Shown piece after piece: positions 1 through 8,377 of a stretch of 64,000 bases of DNA. The position numbers and the translations under genes are program-made. Numbering within the stretch: the stretch's first letter is position 1; each line of letters begins with the position of its first letter. This DNA comes from Planctomycetota bacterium. GTDB taxonomy: Bacteria; Planctomycetota; UBA8742; UBA2392. The notes under the pieces are model-generated. The model had not been told where the DNA came from, made no database searches, and saw only the letters and a list, made by a program, of their open reading frames with translations. The stretch lies in contig JADJRK010000001.1 of the NCBI GenBank assembly GCA_016712285.1, positions 1,302,001 to 1,366,000 on the forward strand. The letters run 5' to 3'.

Positions 1-1
1 G

Positions 2-289
2 ATGAGCTTTGACGATGAGTTGGCGCTCTCGGTGGCTTACCCCGCACTGGGTGACGCCCACTACGCCACGGGCAACTTCGAGAAGGCCTACGACGCGTTT
101 GTGCAAGCCGGCTACTACGCATGGTGGACGCAGGGCCAGCAGGAAGGCTACTGCATCGGCCAGGCCTACCTGTGCGCGCGCAAGCTGGAAAGCACTGACG
201 ACAAGTGGAAGAAGCGCAAAGACAAGCTGCGCACCGTTCTTGCAGTAGGCTTTCCGCGCGAACTGCAGCGCGTAGACAAAGAGAAGTAG
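2..289 (+). CDS. C-terminal part of a TPR-like protein (5' end outside window)
   Basis: The frame is open from the window edge to a TAG at 287-289. The ATG at base 2 may be an internal Met. The visible 95 residues contain a helix-turn-helix pair of TPR type (ALGDAHYATGNFEKAYDAFVQAG, quoted in part: GNFEKAYDAFVQAG), followed by a basic tail. The gene ends 22 bases before a strong bidirectional terminator. Function unknown; TPR repeats usually mediate protein-protein contact. The assignment to TPR rests on the alternating Ala/Gly/Tyr pattern only. Confidence 0.6.
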   Translation: MSFDDELALSVAYPALGDAHYATGNFEKAYDAFVQAGYYAWWTQGQQEGYCIGQAYLCARKLESTDDKWKKRKDKLRTVLAVGFPRELQRVDKEK

Positions 290-310
290 TTGGCAGTCGC
301 CAGAAATTGA

Positions 311-343
311 AAGGCCGGGATTGCACTCAGCAATCCCGGCCTT
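311..343. terminator. Bidirectional rho-independent terminator
   Basis: A perfect 14-bp stem (AAGGCCGGGATTGC at 311-324 pairs with 330-343) closes a 5-nt loop. It is followed by TGTTT on the plus strand and by TTTCAATTTC on the minus strand. It lies between two converging genes, so it can end both transcripts. Confidence 0.85.
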
Positions 344-375
344 GTTTCACACACAGTGTGTCGAACCGGCGCTGG

Positions 376-1338
376 TTACTTCATTTCGTGCTTCGCCAGC
401 TCAATCACGGTTTCCTTCTCGCCGTCTTTCACGATCTTCTTGACCGGGATTCCGTCGCTGACCCACTCCTGCACTTCGCGGTTGCCTGACACCGTCTTGA
501 ACAGGTCGCACTTGAACTCGCCCGCTGCCACCTTGACCATCTCGCCTGTCTTTTCCGCCTTGGCGTAGTCTTTGAGCCACGCCGCCTCGGTCTGCGTGAC
601 CTCAGAAACGCGGGCGCCCGGCGCCGGTACGCCCTCGGCGTCGCAGGTCACCATCGTCATCTGCGTTGCTTCAACCGTCACTTCCGAGACCGTGCGCTTG
701 ACGTAGCTGTCGCTGCCCGCCCGCGTGATCTTGTGAATGTAGTAGTTGCCGACGGCCTGAAAAAAGCGCGGCAGCTTTGAAGCCGCCGTGGGCTCAACGG
801 GTTTGTCGCCCGGCTTGTCGCCGGTTTTGGCTTCGCCGAGTTCTTTGCTTTTGAAGCCGGTCAGCCACACCGTGTCCGCGCCATCGATGGCCTGCTTGAC
901 GATGCCGCCGCACGGCACCTTGGTGCAGTACCACACCGCCATCGCGGTGGTACCCGAGGTCCAGCTTGCGACGTCGCAGGAAAGTGTCTGCTCGCCGATC
1001 TTGAACTCGGCGACGGTCCAGGCGACGTCAATGCGATACGGAAGCTTTCCGAACAACGGGCAGTCAGACCATGCCTTGGCGCGTTGCTTGTTCGAGGTTT
1101 CTTTGCCGTCCTTGTCGTACATGATGTGCTTGAAGTGAACCTTGTCTTCCACGACGTCGGTCACCTCATAGCGCACCTTGTTGCCAAGTTGCATGGCGTA
1201 CTCGGCCCAGTCGCCCTTGTGGGCGTTCTTCCAGGTGTTCTTGCCTGATTCCCAGTCTTTCGGCTCTGCGGTCGCTGAGCTGACGGCCAGCAACGCAAGC
1301 GCGCAGCAGGCTGCCGCGGCGTGGATGAAATGACGCAT
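376..1338 (-). CDS. Exported protein with two copies of a ~130-aa repeat module
   Basis: The start is the ATG at 1338, because GGAGGAGG lies a few bases upstream and the N-terminus then forms a signal peptide (MRHFIHAAAACCALALLAVSSATA). An in-frame extension upstream has no ribosome site. The 320-aa product carries two diverged copies of a module also found in the two genes that follow it on the map. The module is marked by a 'xGxFxC' element, then a Trp-x-Ser stretch, a Pro and a 'VK' strand; in the second copy this reads AAGEFKC ... WVSDGIPVKK. I do not recognise a named family. A beta-rich periplasmic or surface protein is likely (inference). Confidence 0.75.
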   Translation of the reverse strand: MRHFIHAAAACCALALLAVSSATAEPKDWESGKNTWKNAHKGDWAEYAMQLGNKVRYEVTDVVEDKVHFKHIMYDKDGKETSNKQRAKAWSDCPLFGKLPYRIDVAWTVAEFKIGEQTLSCDVASWTSGTTAMAVWYCTKVPCGGIVKQAIDGADTVWLTGFKSKELGEAKTGDKPGDKPVEPTAASKLPRFFQAVGNYYIHKITRAGSDSYVKRTVSEVTVEATQMTMVTCDAEGVPAPGARVSEVTQTEAAWLKDYAKAEKTGEMVKVAAGEFKCDLFKTVSGNREVQEWVSDGIPVKKIVKDGEKETVIELAKHEMK

Positions 1339-1483
1339 TCGGTTCCTCCTCCAAGGCCCGCACCAGTGTAGCGCAGCGGCGGCCATTGACCAAAGGGCGC
1401 ACCAAACAATTTCGCGAATCCGCAGGTAGCGGGATGGTAACGAGAGACGTGAACAGAGAGCAGCTGATCACTGCATTTGTGTT

Positions 1484-1617
1484 GCGGCCGTCTCGGCCGC
1501 ACGTGTTGTGCGCGTCTCGCGCGCACGTGTTGCGGGCTTCCAGCCCGCGTTGGCGCCCGGGACGGGCACCACACAAGCAGGCCAGAGGCCTGCTACACGT
1601 GCGGGCTGGAAGCCCGC
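1484..1617. repeat. Array of 17-nt hairpins with variable stems (array A)
   Basis: Five 17-nt palindromes with 7-bp stems and 3-nt loops lie here: 1484-1500 (loop TCT), 1508-1524 (TCT, one G-T pair), 1532-1548 (TCC), 1577-1593 (AGA) and 1601-1617 (GGA). A shorter palindrome lies near 1555-1568. The first units are separated by the identical 7-nt spacer ACGTGTT, giving a 24-nt period. The last two units are in reverse orientation, so the whole array is an inverted repeat. It fills the 294-base gap between two secreted-protein genes. Two related arrays occur near 26.5 kb and 48.8 kb. Confidence 0.85.
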
Positions 1618-1632
1618 AACACGAAGGGCACG

Positions 1633-2961
1633 CTATTCCAACTTCAGTTCGATGACTTCTTGCATCATCGACATGTCCTTGGTTTCCATGACCAGCTTGA
1701 TGACTATGCCGTGGTGCATCCACATCGTGATGCCGCCTTCGTGCTCGGTCTTGATGCAACGAAACGAGCCCGCCGGCGTTGTCACGCCCTCTTCGATCTG
1801 GCCTGTATAGGGCATGCGCGGGCCTTCGCTTTCAGCGATCGCCATTTCCGAGTCGTTGCGAAACTGCTCGTTGCCCTGCTGGTCGTAACTGATCGTCGTG
1901 AACGTTGACTTGCCGTCTTTCACTTCGCTGACCTCCAGGCGATTCTGCTGTTCCATCTGCATGCCGCCGAACGACGTGCTGCTCTTTTGCAGATAGTAGT
2001 TGCCGGCTGTGCGGTACAGCCGCTGCGGGTCGTGCCCCAGGTCAAGCTCGACCAGTTCGGTTTTGACCGTGCCGGTATCGTAGAAGACGATCAGTGAGGG
2101 CCAGATTGCCGAATTCCAGTACTTGGCCCCACCGACCTCGAAAACTTCGCAATCGAAATCGCCGGCTTCGCACGTCTTGTTCTCGCGACCGACTGGTGCC
2201 GGGACGTCCGCTTCAGCCTCAAGGTCCTTGAATTCAATCTTCATGTCCGCAGCCGCTGCGCCGGGCATCGCCTTCTTGTCCTTGTCCAGCATGGCGTTGG
2301 TGACCGTGGCGCCGTCGGCGGTAACCGCTTTGACGGTGCTGCGCGAGTACGAAACCATCGGCTCGTTGCCGCCGACGCTGACCTCCATGCGTTGCAGCCA
2401 GCTGCGACCGACTACGCGGTACAGGGACCACATGTCGCGTTCGGCGGAATCGAAGGACGTGAGTTTGCGGATCTGGCAATAGCCCGCACCAAGGTGTACC
2501 TGCTTGACAATCAGCGGGTGCCACTCGGCGCTGACCCATGTGTTGATTTCGATACCGTCTATCTTGTTGGTGTGCTTGCGGCATACCCACACGCGGCCGG
2601 CCATTTCCAGTGTCTCCTGCGGCAGTTTCTCGTCTGCCCAGGCCTTGTCGCTGTCCTTAGGTGCAGAGATATCGACGCTGCCACTGCCTCCGCCGCTGGA
2701 ATTGCCGTCTTCACTGGTGTGGCGCACCCTGTAGCTGGCGGTCTTGCCGTCGCTTTCGGTGATGCTTCCCTTCTCGTTGGTGAAGCCAGGTTTGCCGCCA
2801 CGATGCCACTCCGTGATGCGGTGGCTCCAGGCGCGACCCTTGACCTTGTAGAGTTCCATGACGCGGATCGGCGTTGGCTCAGGGGGCTTGGGCGCGTCCT
2901 GCGCAATGGACGCCGCCGCGGCTGCAACCAGCAGGGCAATCGATACCAGCAGCGTCCGCAT
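1633..2961 (-). CDS. Exported protein with three copies of the same ~130-aa module
   Basis: The 442-aa product starts with a clear signal peptide (MRTLLVSIALLVAAAAASIA, then QDAPKPPEP). Three successive modules each begin with a 'Y+.VGRSW'-like element (KVKGRAWSHR, RVVGRSWLQR, RTAGNYYLQK) and end with a xGxFxC-like element, a Trp stretch and a 'VEL'-like strand (CEAGDFDC ... ELVELD; TPAGSFRC ... EVIELK). The middle copy has a DKDKKA turn shared with the neighbouring lipoprotein. Function unknown. It lies between the two-module and one-module paralogues on the same strand, which implies local gene duplication with change of module number. Confidence 0.8.
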   Translation of the reverse strand: MRTLLVSIALLVAAAAASIAQDAPKPPEPTPIRVMELYKVKGRAWSHRITEWHRGGKPGFTNEKGSITESDGKTASYRVRHTSEDGNSSGGGSGSVDISAPKDSDKAWADEKLPQETLEMAGRVWVCRKHTNKIDGIEINTWVSAEWHPLIVKQVHLGAGYCQIRKLTSFDSAERDMWSLYRVVGRSWLQRMEVSVGGNEPMVSYSRSTVKAVTADGATVTNAMLDKDKKAMPGAAAADMKIEFKDLEAEADVPAPVGRENKTCEAGDFDCEVFEVGGAKYWNSAIWPSLIVFYDTGTVKTELVELDLGHDPQRLYRTAGNYYLQKSSTSFGGMQMEQQNRLEVSEVKDGKSTFTTISYDQQGNEQFRNDSEMAIAESEGPRMPYTGQIEEGVTTPAGSFRCIKTEHEGGITMWMHHGIVIKLVMETKDMSMMQEVIELKLE

Positions 2962-3028
2962 GGGTGTCTCCGGTGAGTGGACCGCTCAAAGCTAGCAGCC
3001 GCATGCAGAGACCGCACGCCGAAAAAAC

Positions 3029-3056
3029 ACAGCAGGCGCCCGAAGGCGCCTGCTGT
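3029..3056 (-). terminator. Rho-independent terminator with UUCG tetraloop
   Basis: A 12-bp perfect stem (ACAGCAGGCGCC at 3029-3040 with 3045-3056) closes a loop that reads TTCG on the minus strand with a C-G closing pair. The minus strand continues into GTTTTTTC. It lies 20 bases downstream of the lipoprotein gene at 3076-3696. Confidence 0.9.
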
Positions 3057-3075
3057 TTGAACACTGGCTCAGGAA

Positions 3076-3696
3076 CTAGTCCTTGAACTCGATCAGTTCC
3101 ATCTTCATGGTGTCGGTTTCCATCTTGACGGCCAGGCCGGGGTACTTCTTGCTGCTCCAGCTCTTGGACTTCACGCCGCCTGCTTCGCTCTCGACAACGT
3201 AGCACTCGAACTCGCCGGCTTCGACCTTGACGGTCTCTTCGGTCATCTTCGGGGCTGCGGTACCGGTGCAAGCCGGGGTGTCAACCACAGTGAACTTCAT
3301 TTCCTGGTCAGCCGAGTAGGTTTCCTTCTTGTCCTTGTCCATGGTCGTCATTTTGTACTTGGCGCCATTGTCGTCAACGCTAAGGACTTCCATCTTGGTG
3401 TAGCTGATCATCGGGTCAGGCATGCCTGCGATGGTCATGACAGTCTTGGTGGTCCAGCTGCGGCCAACCTTCTTGTACAGAGCGTACGGGTCAGTCTTGG
3501 TGGTCTCGCCACCAGTGGTGCCGCCCGTCGTGTCGCCGCCGGTCGTATCGCCGCCGGTACATGCAGCGCCGTTACCGCCTGCCGCGTTGCCGCCCTTGGC
3601 TGCGTTGCCGCCGTTGGCCGGAGTGTTGCCGCTGCCGCATGCGACCGCCAGGATCGCAACCAAACTCATTACCGCCAGAAAGATGCTCTTGCGCAT
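3076..3696 (-). CDS. Lipoprotein with a single copy of the ~130-aa module
   Basis: The 206-aa product has a type II signal peptide ending in the lipobox LAVAC (MRKSIFLAVMSLVAILAVAC). A Gly/Thr/Ala-rich linker of about 50 residues follows, with TGGDTTGG repeats. One C-terminal module (KKVGRSWTTK ... VEAGEFEC ... WSSKKYPGLAVK ... MELIEF) is homologous to the repeats of the two adjacent genes. AGGGAGA precedes the ATG. The linker suggests a membrane-anchored protein whose module is held away from the membrane. Molecular function is unknown. Confidence 0.85.
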   Translation of the reverse strand: MRKSIFLAVMSLVAILAVACGSGNTPANGGNAAKGGNAAGGNGAACTGGDTTGGDTTGGTTGGETTKTDPYALYKKVGRSWTTKTVMTIAGMPDPMISYTKMEVLSVDDNGAKYKMTTMDKDKKETYSADQEMKFTVVDTPACTGTAAPKMTEETVKVEAGEFECYVVESEAGGVKSKSWSSKKYPGLAVKMETDTMKMELIEFKD

Positions 3697-3899
3697 TTAC
3701 GTTCTCCCTAAACTATGATGCCCCTATTGGGGTTCGTTACCAACTGACATGTGCTTGCGCATGAGCAACGGATATGCCATATCTAAACCAATCGTCACAA
3801 ACCCTTATACTTAGGGGCTTGCGGCACAAATGCCTCACCCGTGCCCCAGTCGCTTCATGTCACGTTTCTTGGTGCTTGCGTAATAAAACTTGACACTTC

Positions 3900-4139
3900 A
3901 TGCCGATCTACGAATACAAACACACCAGCAAACGCGGCGACACCTGCGAAGATTCTTTCGAGACCTTCCAGAAAATGTCCGACAAGACGCTTACCAAGTG
4001 CCCAGTCTGCGGCAATCCTGTCGAGAAGTTACTCTCGCGCACTTCGGGCGGTGTGGATAAACTGGCACCAAGCCGCCTCAAAGAGCTCGGCTTCACAAAG
4101 CTCGTGCGGCGCGACAAGGGAGTCTACGAGAAAGAATAG
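3900..4139 (+). CDS. FmdB-family zinc-ribbon protein
   Basis: This 79-aa protein starts MPIYEYK, the typical FmdB opening, and has a CPVCGNPVEKL element at residues 38-48. A first Cys pair is incomplete: only one Cys (GDTCEDSF) precedes the CxxC. Family members are small putative regulatory or metal-binding proteins of uncertain role. It is the first gene of a plus-strand group. There is no obvious ribosome site (upstream is TTGACACTTC). Confidence 0.85.
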   Translation: MPIYEYKHTSKRGDTCEDSFETFQKMSDKTLTKCPVCGNPVEKLLSRTSGGVDKLAPSRLKELGFTKLVRRDKGVYEKE

Positions 4140-4187
4140 TGCCCCGCGTTTCGCCTTCCCCGCGATGTTCCCCGCTGAAGTTTGCCT

Positions 4188-5432
4188 ATGAGATTACGAC
4201 TGCTGTTGGCGCTTTCCGGGCTGCTTTTGCTTACGGCTTGCCCGCAAGACGAAGAAGAAGACCCCGCGCTTGAGCCCGTTGAGTTCACGCCCGGCGTCGC
4301 GGTCGGCGAGCCCGCAACGCCAACCAACGCCGCCATTGAGGTTGCCGTGGCTTACGACGGCACCCGCACACACCTTGTCTATTGCCAGAACGATGGCGCC
4401 GGCGACCACGACATCATGTACACCGCGCGCGTCGGCGCCGGCAGCTTTGCGTTGCCGGCCCCCGTGTTTCCGGGCTCGTTGGTTGATAGCCGTGAGCCGC
4501 ACGTCTGCCTGGACGGTGCCGGCACGCTGCACATTGTCTGGGAAGAGGGCACGTCGCCCAACCGCGAGATTTACTACGCCACGATCAACGCCAGCGGCTC
4601 GATCAGCGCCGCCACGCCCCTGACCGCTACTACCGAAGACGAAGCCAACCCCCGCGTCCACGTCGACAGCAGCAACCGCGTACACGTGGTTTGGGAAGGC
4701 TCCACACCGCCGCCCACACCCACCAGCAGCATCTTCTACCGGCGCACACAGGCCTCGGTGTTTCTGGCTGCGGTGGTGCTGCCCAAGGCCAACGGCAGCC
4801 AACCTGCCGAAATGCCCGACATCTGCACCGACGCAGGCGACCGGGTGTACGTCGTCTGGTCTGAGCTGAACGGCAGCGCGCGCAACATTCGGCTGCTGCG
4901 CAGCGACGACAACGGCGCCAATTTCGGCGCCACGGGCAACGGTTTCGCGGCCCACGGCGGCGTTGACCTTACGCAGCCGCGCATTGCCGGCGGCACCGAC
5001 GGCGAGATCTTCCTGGTCTTCATCGGCCAGGACAGCCAAGGCGAGCGCGCAGTGTTTGCAACGTTCACGCGTACCGGCTACACGATGGCCAGCCCGGGGC
5101 AGCTTTCAAACAACCAGACGGGCGGCATTCGTGACCCCAGCATCGCGGTACACGAACAAGACAACGGCCAGTTCACGGTCGTGGTCGCCTGGAACGATGG
5201 CGGCGCCACGGGCGGGAACATCATGGTGCATGCAAGCCATGACAGCGGCGAACACTACCCCGACGACCCGACCGACCTGAGCCAGGGCAACACACAGCCG
5301 GCTTCAAACCGCCGGCCGATGATCGCGATGGACGATAACGAACTGATCGCGGCTTGGGACGGGCAGCCGCAAGGCGGCGGTGTGGTGCGGGCGTGGCTGA
5401 GCAACTCGAACTACAAACTGCCGAAGAAATAG
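4188..5432 (+). CDS. Lipoprotein with sialidase-like beta-propeller repeats
   Basis: The start is the ATG at 4188; a TTG two codons upstream is less likely. The N-terminus MRLRLLLALSGLLLLTAC is a lipoprotein signal, followed by an acidic stretch (PQDEEEDP). The rest consists of repeated strands of the form 'phhhxDxxGxhHxVWxE......IxYxxx' (HVCLDGAGTLHIVWEEG, VHVDSSNRVHVVWEGS, ICTDAGDRVYVVWSEL). These resemble BNR/sialidase-type beta-propeller blades. There are no obvious catalytic Asp-boxes (SxDxGxTW), although SHDSGEHY near the end is close. Probably a surface-anchored binding protein rather than a glycosidase (inference). Confidence 0.75.
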   Translation: MRLRLLLALSGLLLLTACPQDEEEDPALEPVEFTPGVAVGEPATPTNAAIEVAVAYDGTRTHLVYCQNDGAGDHDIMYTARVGAGSFALPAPVFPGSLVDSREPHVCLDGAGTLHIVWEEGTSPNREIYYATINASGSISAATPLTATTEDEANPRVHVDSSNRVHVVWEGSTPPPTPTSSIFYRRTQASVFLAAVVLPKANGSQPAEMPDICTDAGDRVYVVWSELNGSARNIRLLRSDDNGANFGATGNGFAAHGGVDLTQPRIAGGTDGEIFLVFIGQDSQGERAVFATFTRTGYTMASPGQLSNNQTGGIRDPSIAVHEQDNGQFTVVVAWNDGGATGGNIMVHASHDSGEHYPDDPTDLSQGNTQPASNRRPMIAMDDNELIAAWDGQPQGGGVVRAWLSNSNYKLPKK

Positions 5433-5481
5433 GGGCCCGGGCGCCGGCACTCGATGCAAATAGAGTCTCAAGGCGAGGATA

Positions 5482-5511
5482 CGCCCCGTTGACACGGCGG
5501 GGCGAGTTTTT
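5482..5511 (+). terminator. Probable rho-independent terminator
   Basis: CGCCCCG (5482-5488) pairs with CGGGGCG (5498-5504) around a 9-nt loop and is followed by AGTTTTTA. It lies 50 bases after the propeller lipoprotein gene and separates it from the alpha-CTD gene. Confidence 0.7.
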
Positions 5512-5577
5512 ACGATCTTTGACCTTGGTTTTGGCGCCTCGTCTCTGCTGACGGGGCGACGTTCATTGGAGCCGTGA

Positions 5578-6864
5578 ATGGCCACCGCAATTGCTTCTGA
5601 CTTCCTTTCCGCAATCACTGACAGCAAGAACCCTGAGATCAAGTCACTGTTGGAGCTGAGAGATCAGCTTCTGCAGGACCCGGCGATGAAGAAGCACGCC
5701 GAAGGTGCCTTGGACTCCTGGAGCGCCTCGCGCGAACGCCAGGGCGTTCTGCTGTACCTGTTGGGCCGCACCGAGCGTGCCCTTGCGGTGCTTGAGACTG
5801 AAGCGAGCAGCGGCCTGGGCAAGCACTTCCTGGCCCGCGCGCTCGTCGCCGGCGGCTACTACGCCCGCGCCGAGGAAATCCTGAGCGCGGAATGGAAGAG
5901 TGCCAAGACATTTGAAACCGGCATGCCGCTGTTCCGGGCGCTGGTCATGCAGGGCAAGCTTGATGAAGCCGAAAAGGTCATCAAGGGCGTCAAAGAAGAC
6001 AACGCAGCAGTCAAGGCTGCACGCATCGAACTGTTGATGCGCGACGGCAGACTGCAGGAAGCCATGGACCTCGTAGTGCCCCTGCACGAGCAGCAGGGCC
6101 ACGACCGCAACGTGGCGTTTGTGTACGCGCTGGTTGCGCAGGCCGCGGGCGACGACGACGCCGCGCGCCGTGCATATGAGCAGATTGCGCAGCGCCCGCC
6201 GGTGTCAGCCGACGTGCTGATCAACCTTGGCACCATCTACGAAGATGAGGGCCTGTGGGAACTGGCGATCAAGTGCTACGAAACCGTGCTGCGTGAGTAC
6301 CCCTGGCACCGCCGCGCCAAGCTGTTCAAGCGCGACGCCGAGGCCAGCCGCAACATGTATTACGACGAAGACCGCGAGCGCAAGGAAGACAAGCGCCTGC
6401 AGATCCTTCGCACGCCGGTCACCGACTTTGAACTGTCGGTGCGCTCGCGCAACTGCCTGCAGAAGATGAAGATCGACACGCTGGGCGACCTGATCTTGAA
6501 GACCGAGACCGAGCTGCTCAGCTACAAGAACTTCGGCGAGACCAGCCTGCAGGAAATAAAGGCAATCCTGGGCTCCAAGGGCCTGCGCCTGGGCATGCGC
6601 ACCGAAGAGGCGCTTGCGTACACGCCGCCCGAAGACGGCAGCGTGCCGGTGCCGCCGGTCGACGACACGCTTACCCAGTCGATCGACGCGCTGGAGCTGT
6701 CCGTGCGTTCGCGCCGCTGCATGGAGCGACTTGGCATCAAGACCATCGGCGATCTGGTCGAAAAGACAGAGGCCGAGCTGCTGGCTGCGCCGAACTTTGG
6801 CCAGACATCACTGAACGAAGTGCGCCAGAAACTGGCCGAGCTGAACATGTCAATCCAGGCCTGA
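5578..6864 (+). CDS. TPR protein with two RNA-polymerase alpha-CTD-like modules
   Basis: The 428-aa product begins at the ATG after TTGGAGCCGTGA. Residues 1-260 are helical TPR-like repeats (VLINLGTIYEDEGLWELAIKCYE, quoted in part: IYEDEGLWELAIKCY). Residues ~279-341 and ~364-428 are two copies of the C-terminal domain of RNA polymerase alpha: LELSVRSRRCMERLGIKTIG, then a 'TEAELLAAPNFGQTSLNEV' helix-hairpin-helix. The housekeeping subunit has only one such domain, joined to an N-terminal assembly domain that is absent here. The alpha-CTD binds UP-element DNA and activators, so this protein could bind DNA or contact RNA polymerase accessory factors. That role is inference. The next gene is a Ser/Thr kinase 99 bases away. 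Confidence 0.9.
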   Translation: MATAIASDFLSAITDSKNPEIKSLLELRDQLLQDPAMKKHAEGALDSWSASRERQGVLLYLLGRTERALAVLETEASSGLGKHFLARALVAGGYYARAEEILSAEWKSAKTFETGMPLFRALVMQGKLDEAEKVIKGVKEDNAAVKAARIELLMRDGRLQEAMDLVVPLHEQQGHDRNVAFVYALVAQAAGDDDAARRAYEQIAQRPPVSADVLINLGTIYEDEGLWELAIKCYETVLREYPWHRRAKLFKRDAEASRNMYYDEDRERKEDKRLQILRTPVTDFELSVRSRNCLQKMKIDTLGDLILKTETELLSYKNFGETSLQEIKAILGSKGLRLGMRTEEALAYTPPEDGSVPVPPVDDTLTQSIDALELSVRSRRCMERLGIKTIGDLVEKTEAELLAAPNFGQTSLNEVRQKLAELNMSIQA

Positions 6865-6963
6865 ATGCTGGGCTGACGCCAGAGCTTCGACTTGGGGCAG
6901 GCTGCGCTTGCGGCTTGCCCATCCGATTGAGGAAATTCCAGCATTGCGGTTACGGGTGGCACA

Positions 6964-8265
6964 ATGGCGGATGGGGTAGAGACCGTTACCGACCCGCTGG
7001 AGTTTCGCGAAGGCCGCGGCACGCTCGACTTCGGCGTGCTGGCACTGCGCAACGGCCTGCTCACGCCTGAGCAACTCGACATTGTCCGCGCCAAGCAAGC
7101 GGCCAGCGCCAACCTGGGCGAGAACCGCACGCTCAAGGACATCATTCTGGCCGACCAGATGATGACCGAAGAGCAGGTGCAGCGTGTCGAGCGCGCACAG
7201 GCCCAGCTGACGCAAGACCGCGAACGCAAGCAGGACCTCAAGTTCAAAGGTTACGAGATCATCAGCACGCTCGGCGAAGGCGGCCTGGGCAGCGTGTTCA
7301 AGGCGCGCCAGGTAAGTCTGAACCGGCTTGTGGCGCTGAAAGTGCTGCACAACCAGTGGATTACCGATGACGAGTTCCGCAAGCGCTTCGTGCTTGAGGC
7401 GCGCATCGTCGGCAAGCTGAGCCACCAGAACCTGATCCAGGTCTACGACGTCGGCCGCGAAGCCGACTACTACTATTTCAGCATGGAGTACGTGGACGGC
7501 CGCACGGTCGAGGAACTGATCCGCGAGTCACCGCGCCGCCAGATGGAAATCGGCCGGGCCGTTGAGCTGCTGATCCAGACCCTGCGCGCGATCAACTATT
7601 ACAAAGACGTCGACATCGTTCACCGCGACATCAAGCCAAGCAACATCATGGTCACGCGCAGCGGCCTGGTAAAGCTGGGCGACTTCGGGTTTGTGAAAAG
7701 CAAGCTCGACAAAGAGCTCGGCTATGAGGGCATGGTGCTGGGCACGCCCGACTACATCGCGCCCGAGCAGGCGATGGGCAAAGACGACGTGGACTATCGG
7801 GCGGACATTTACAGCCTGGGCGCCACGTTCTACCACATGCTGACGGGCCGCCCGATGTATGAGGGTACGCCTTCGCGCGTGATGCTGGCCCACACCCGCG
7901 AGCCCATGCCGGACCCGCGCACCTATCGCCCAAGCCTGACCGAGGACGTGGTGGCGGTGCTGCAGCGCATGCTGGCCAAGGACCCGAACCAGCGCTACGC
8001 GAACATCAACAACCTGTTCGCGGACCTTGAGAATGTGCGCGACACGCACAAGCCCAAGCTGCCCAGCAAGTACGAGATCGGCAAATCCAGCATCATGCGA
8101 GCGCTGAACATCGAGAAGAGCCGCCACGCAGAAATTCAGGCAAAGATCAAGGTAGCCGAAGACAAAGCCGAGTCGGCCCTGGCAGGCTCACGCGTGGCAT
8201 GGGGCGTAGCCGCAGGCGCAACCATAGCAGCCATCACGTTCCTGATCTTATGGCTCGCCACCTGA
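6964..8265 (+). CDS. Membrane-anchored Ser/Thr protein kinase
   Basis: This 433-aa Hanks-type kinase has its kinase domain at residues ~96-360. It shows the glycine loop GEGGLGSVF, the catalytic Lys in VALKVL, HRDIKPSN (~219), DFG and an APE-like PEQ motif, so all key residues are present. The C-terminus (~410-433) is a single membrane helix at the very end, with the kinase in the cytoplasm. The N-terminal ~90 residues (LRNGLLTPEQLDIVRAKQ ... MMTEEQVQRVERAQ) resemble the two-helix repeats of GspE/MshE N-terminal domains (inference). It follows the double-alpha-CTD gene on the same strand and could phosphorylate that product, but nothing in the sequence proves it. Confidence 0.93.
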   Translation: MADGVETVTDPLEFREGRGTLDFGVLALRNGLLTPEQLDIVRAKQAASANLGENRTLKDIILADQMMTEEQVQRVERAQAQLTQDRERKQDLKFKGYEIISTLGEGGLGSVFKARQVSLNRLVALKVLHNQWITDDEFRKRFVLEARIVGKLSHQNLIQVYDVGREADYYYFSMEYVDGRTVEELIRESPRRQMEIGRAVELLIQTLRAINYYKDVDIVHRDIKPSNIMVTRSGLVKLGDFGFVKSKLDKELGYEGMVLGTPDYIAPEQAMGKDDVDYRADIYSLGATFYHMLTGRPMYEGTPSRVMLAHTREPMPDPRTYRPSLTEDVVAVLQRMLAKDPNQRYANINNLFADLENVRDTHKPKLPSKYEIGKSSIMRALNIEKSRHAEIQAKIKVAEDKAESALAGSRVAWGVAAGATIAAITFLILWLAT

Positions 8266-8377
8266 AAACAGGAGCCCGGAGCGCAAGCGACGGGTAAACA
8301 ACCGACAACTGAGTCCTCGTGCATTCCAATCCAACGCGTTGGCCTTAGATCGTCGTTGTCCCTGGTCGTCCACAAGC

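Noticed and set aside
1484..1617. Possible CRISPR or integron attC sites in hairpin arrays
   Set aside because: Stems vary while loops and short spacers are constant, the opposite of CRISPR; no attC core sites or integrase.
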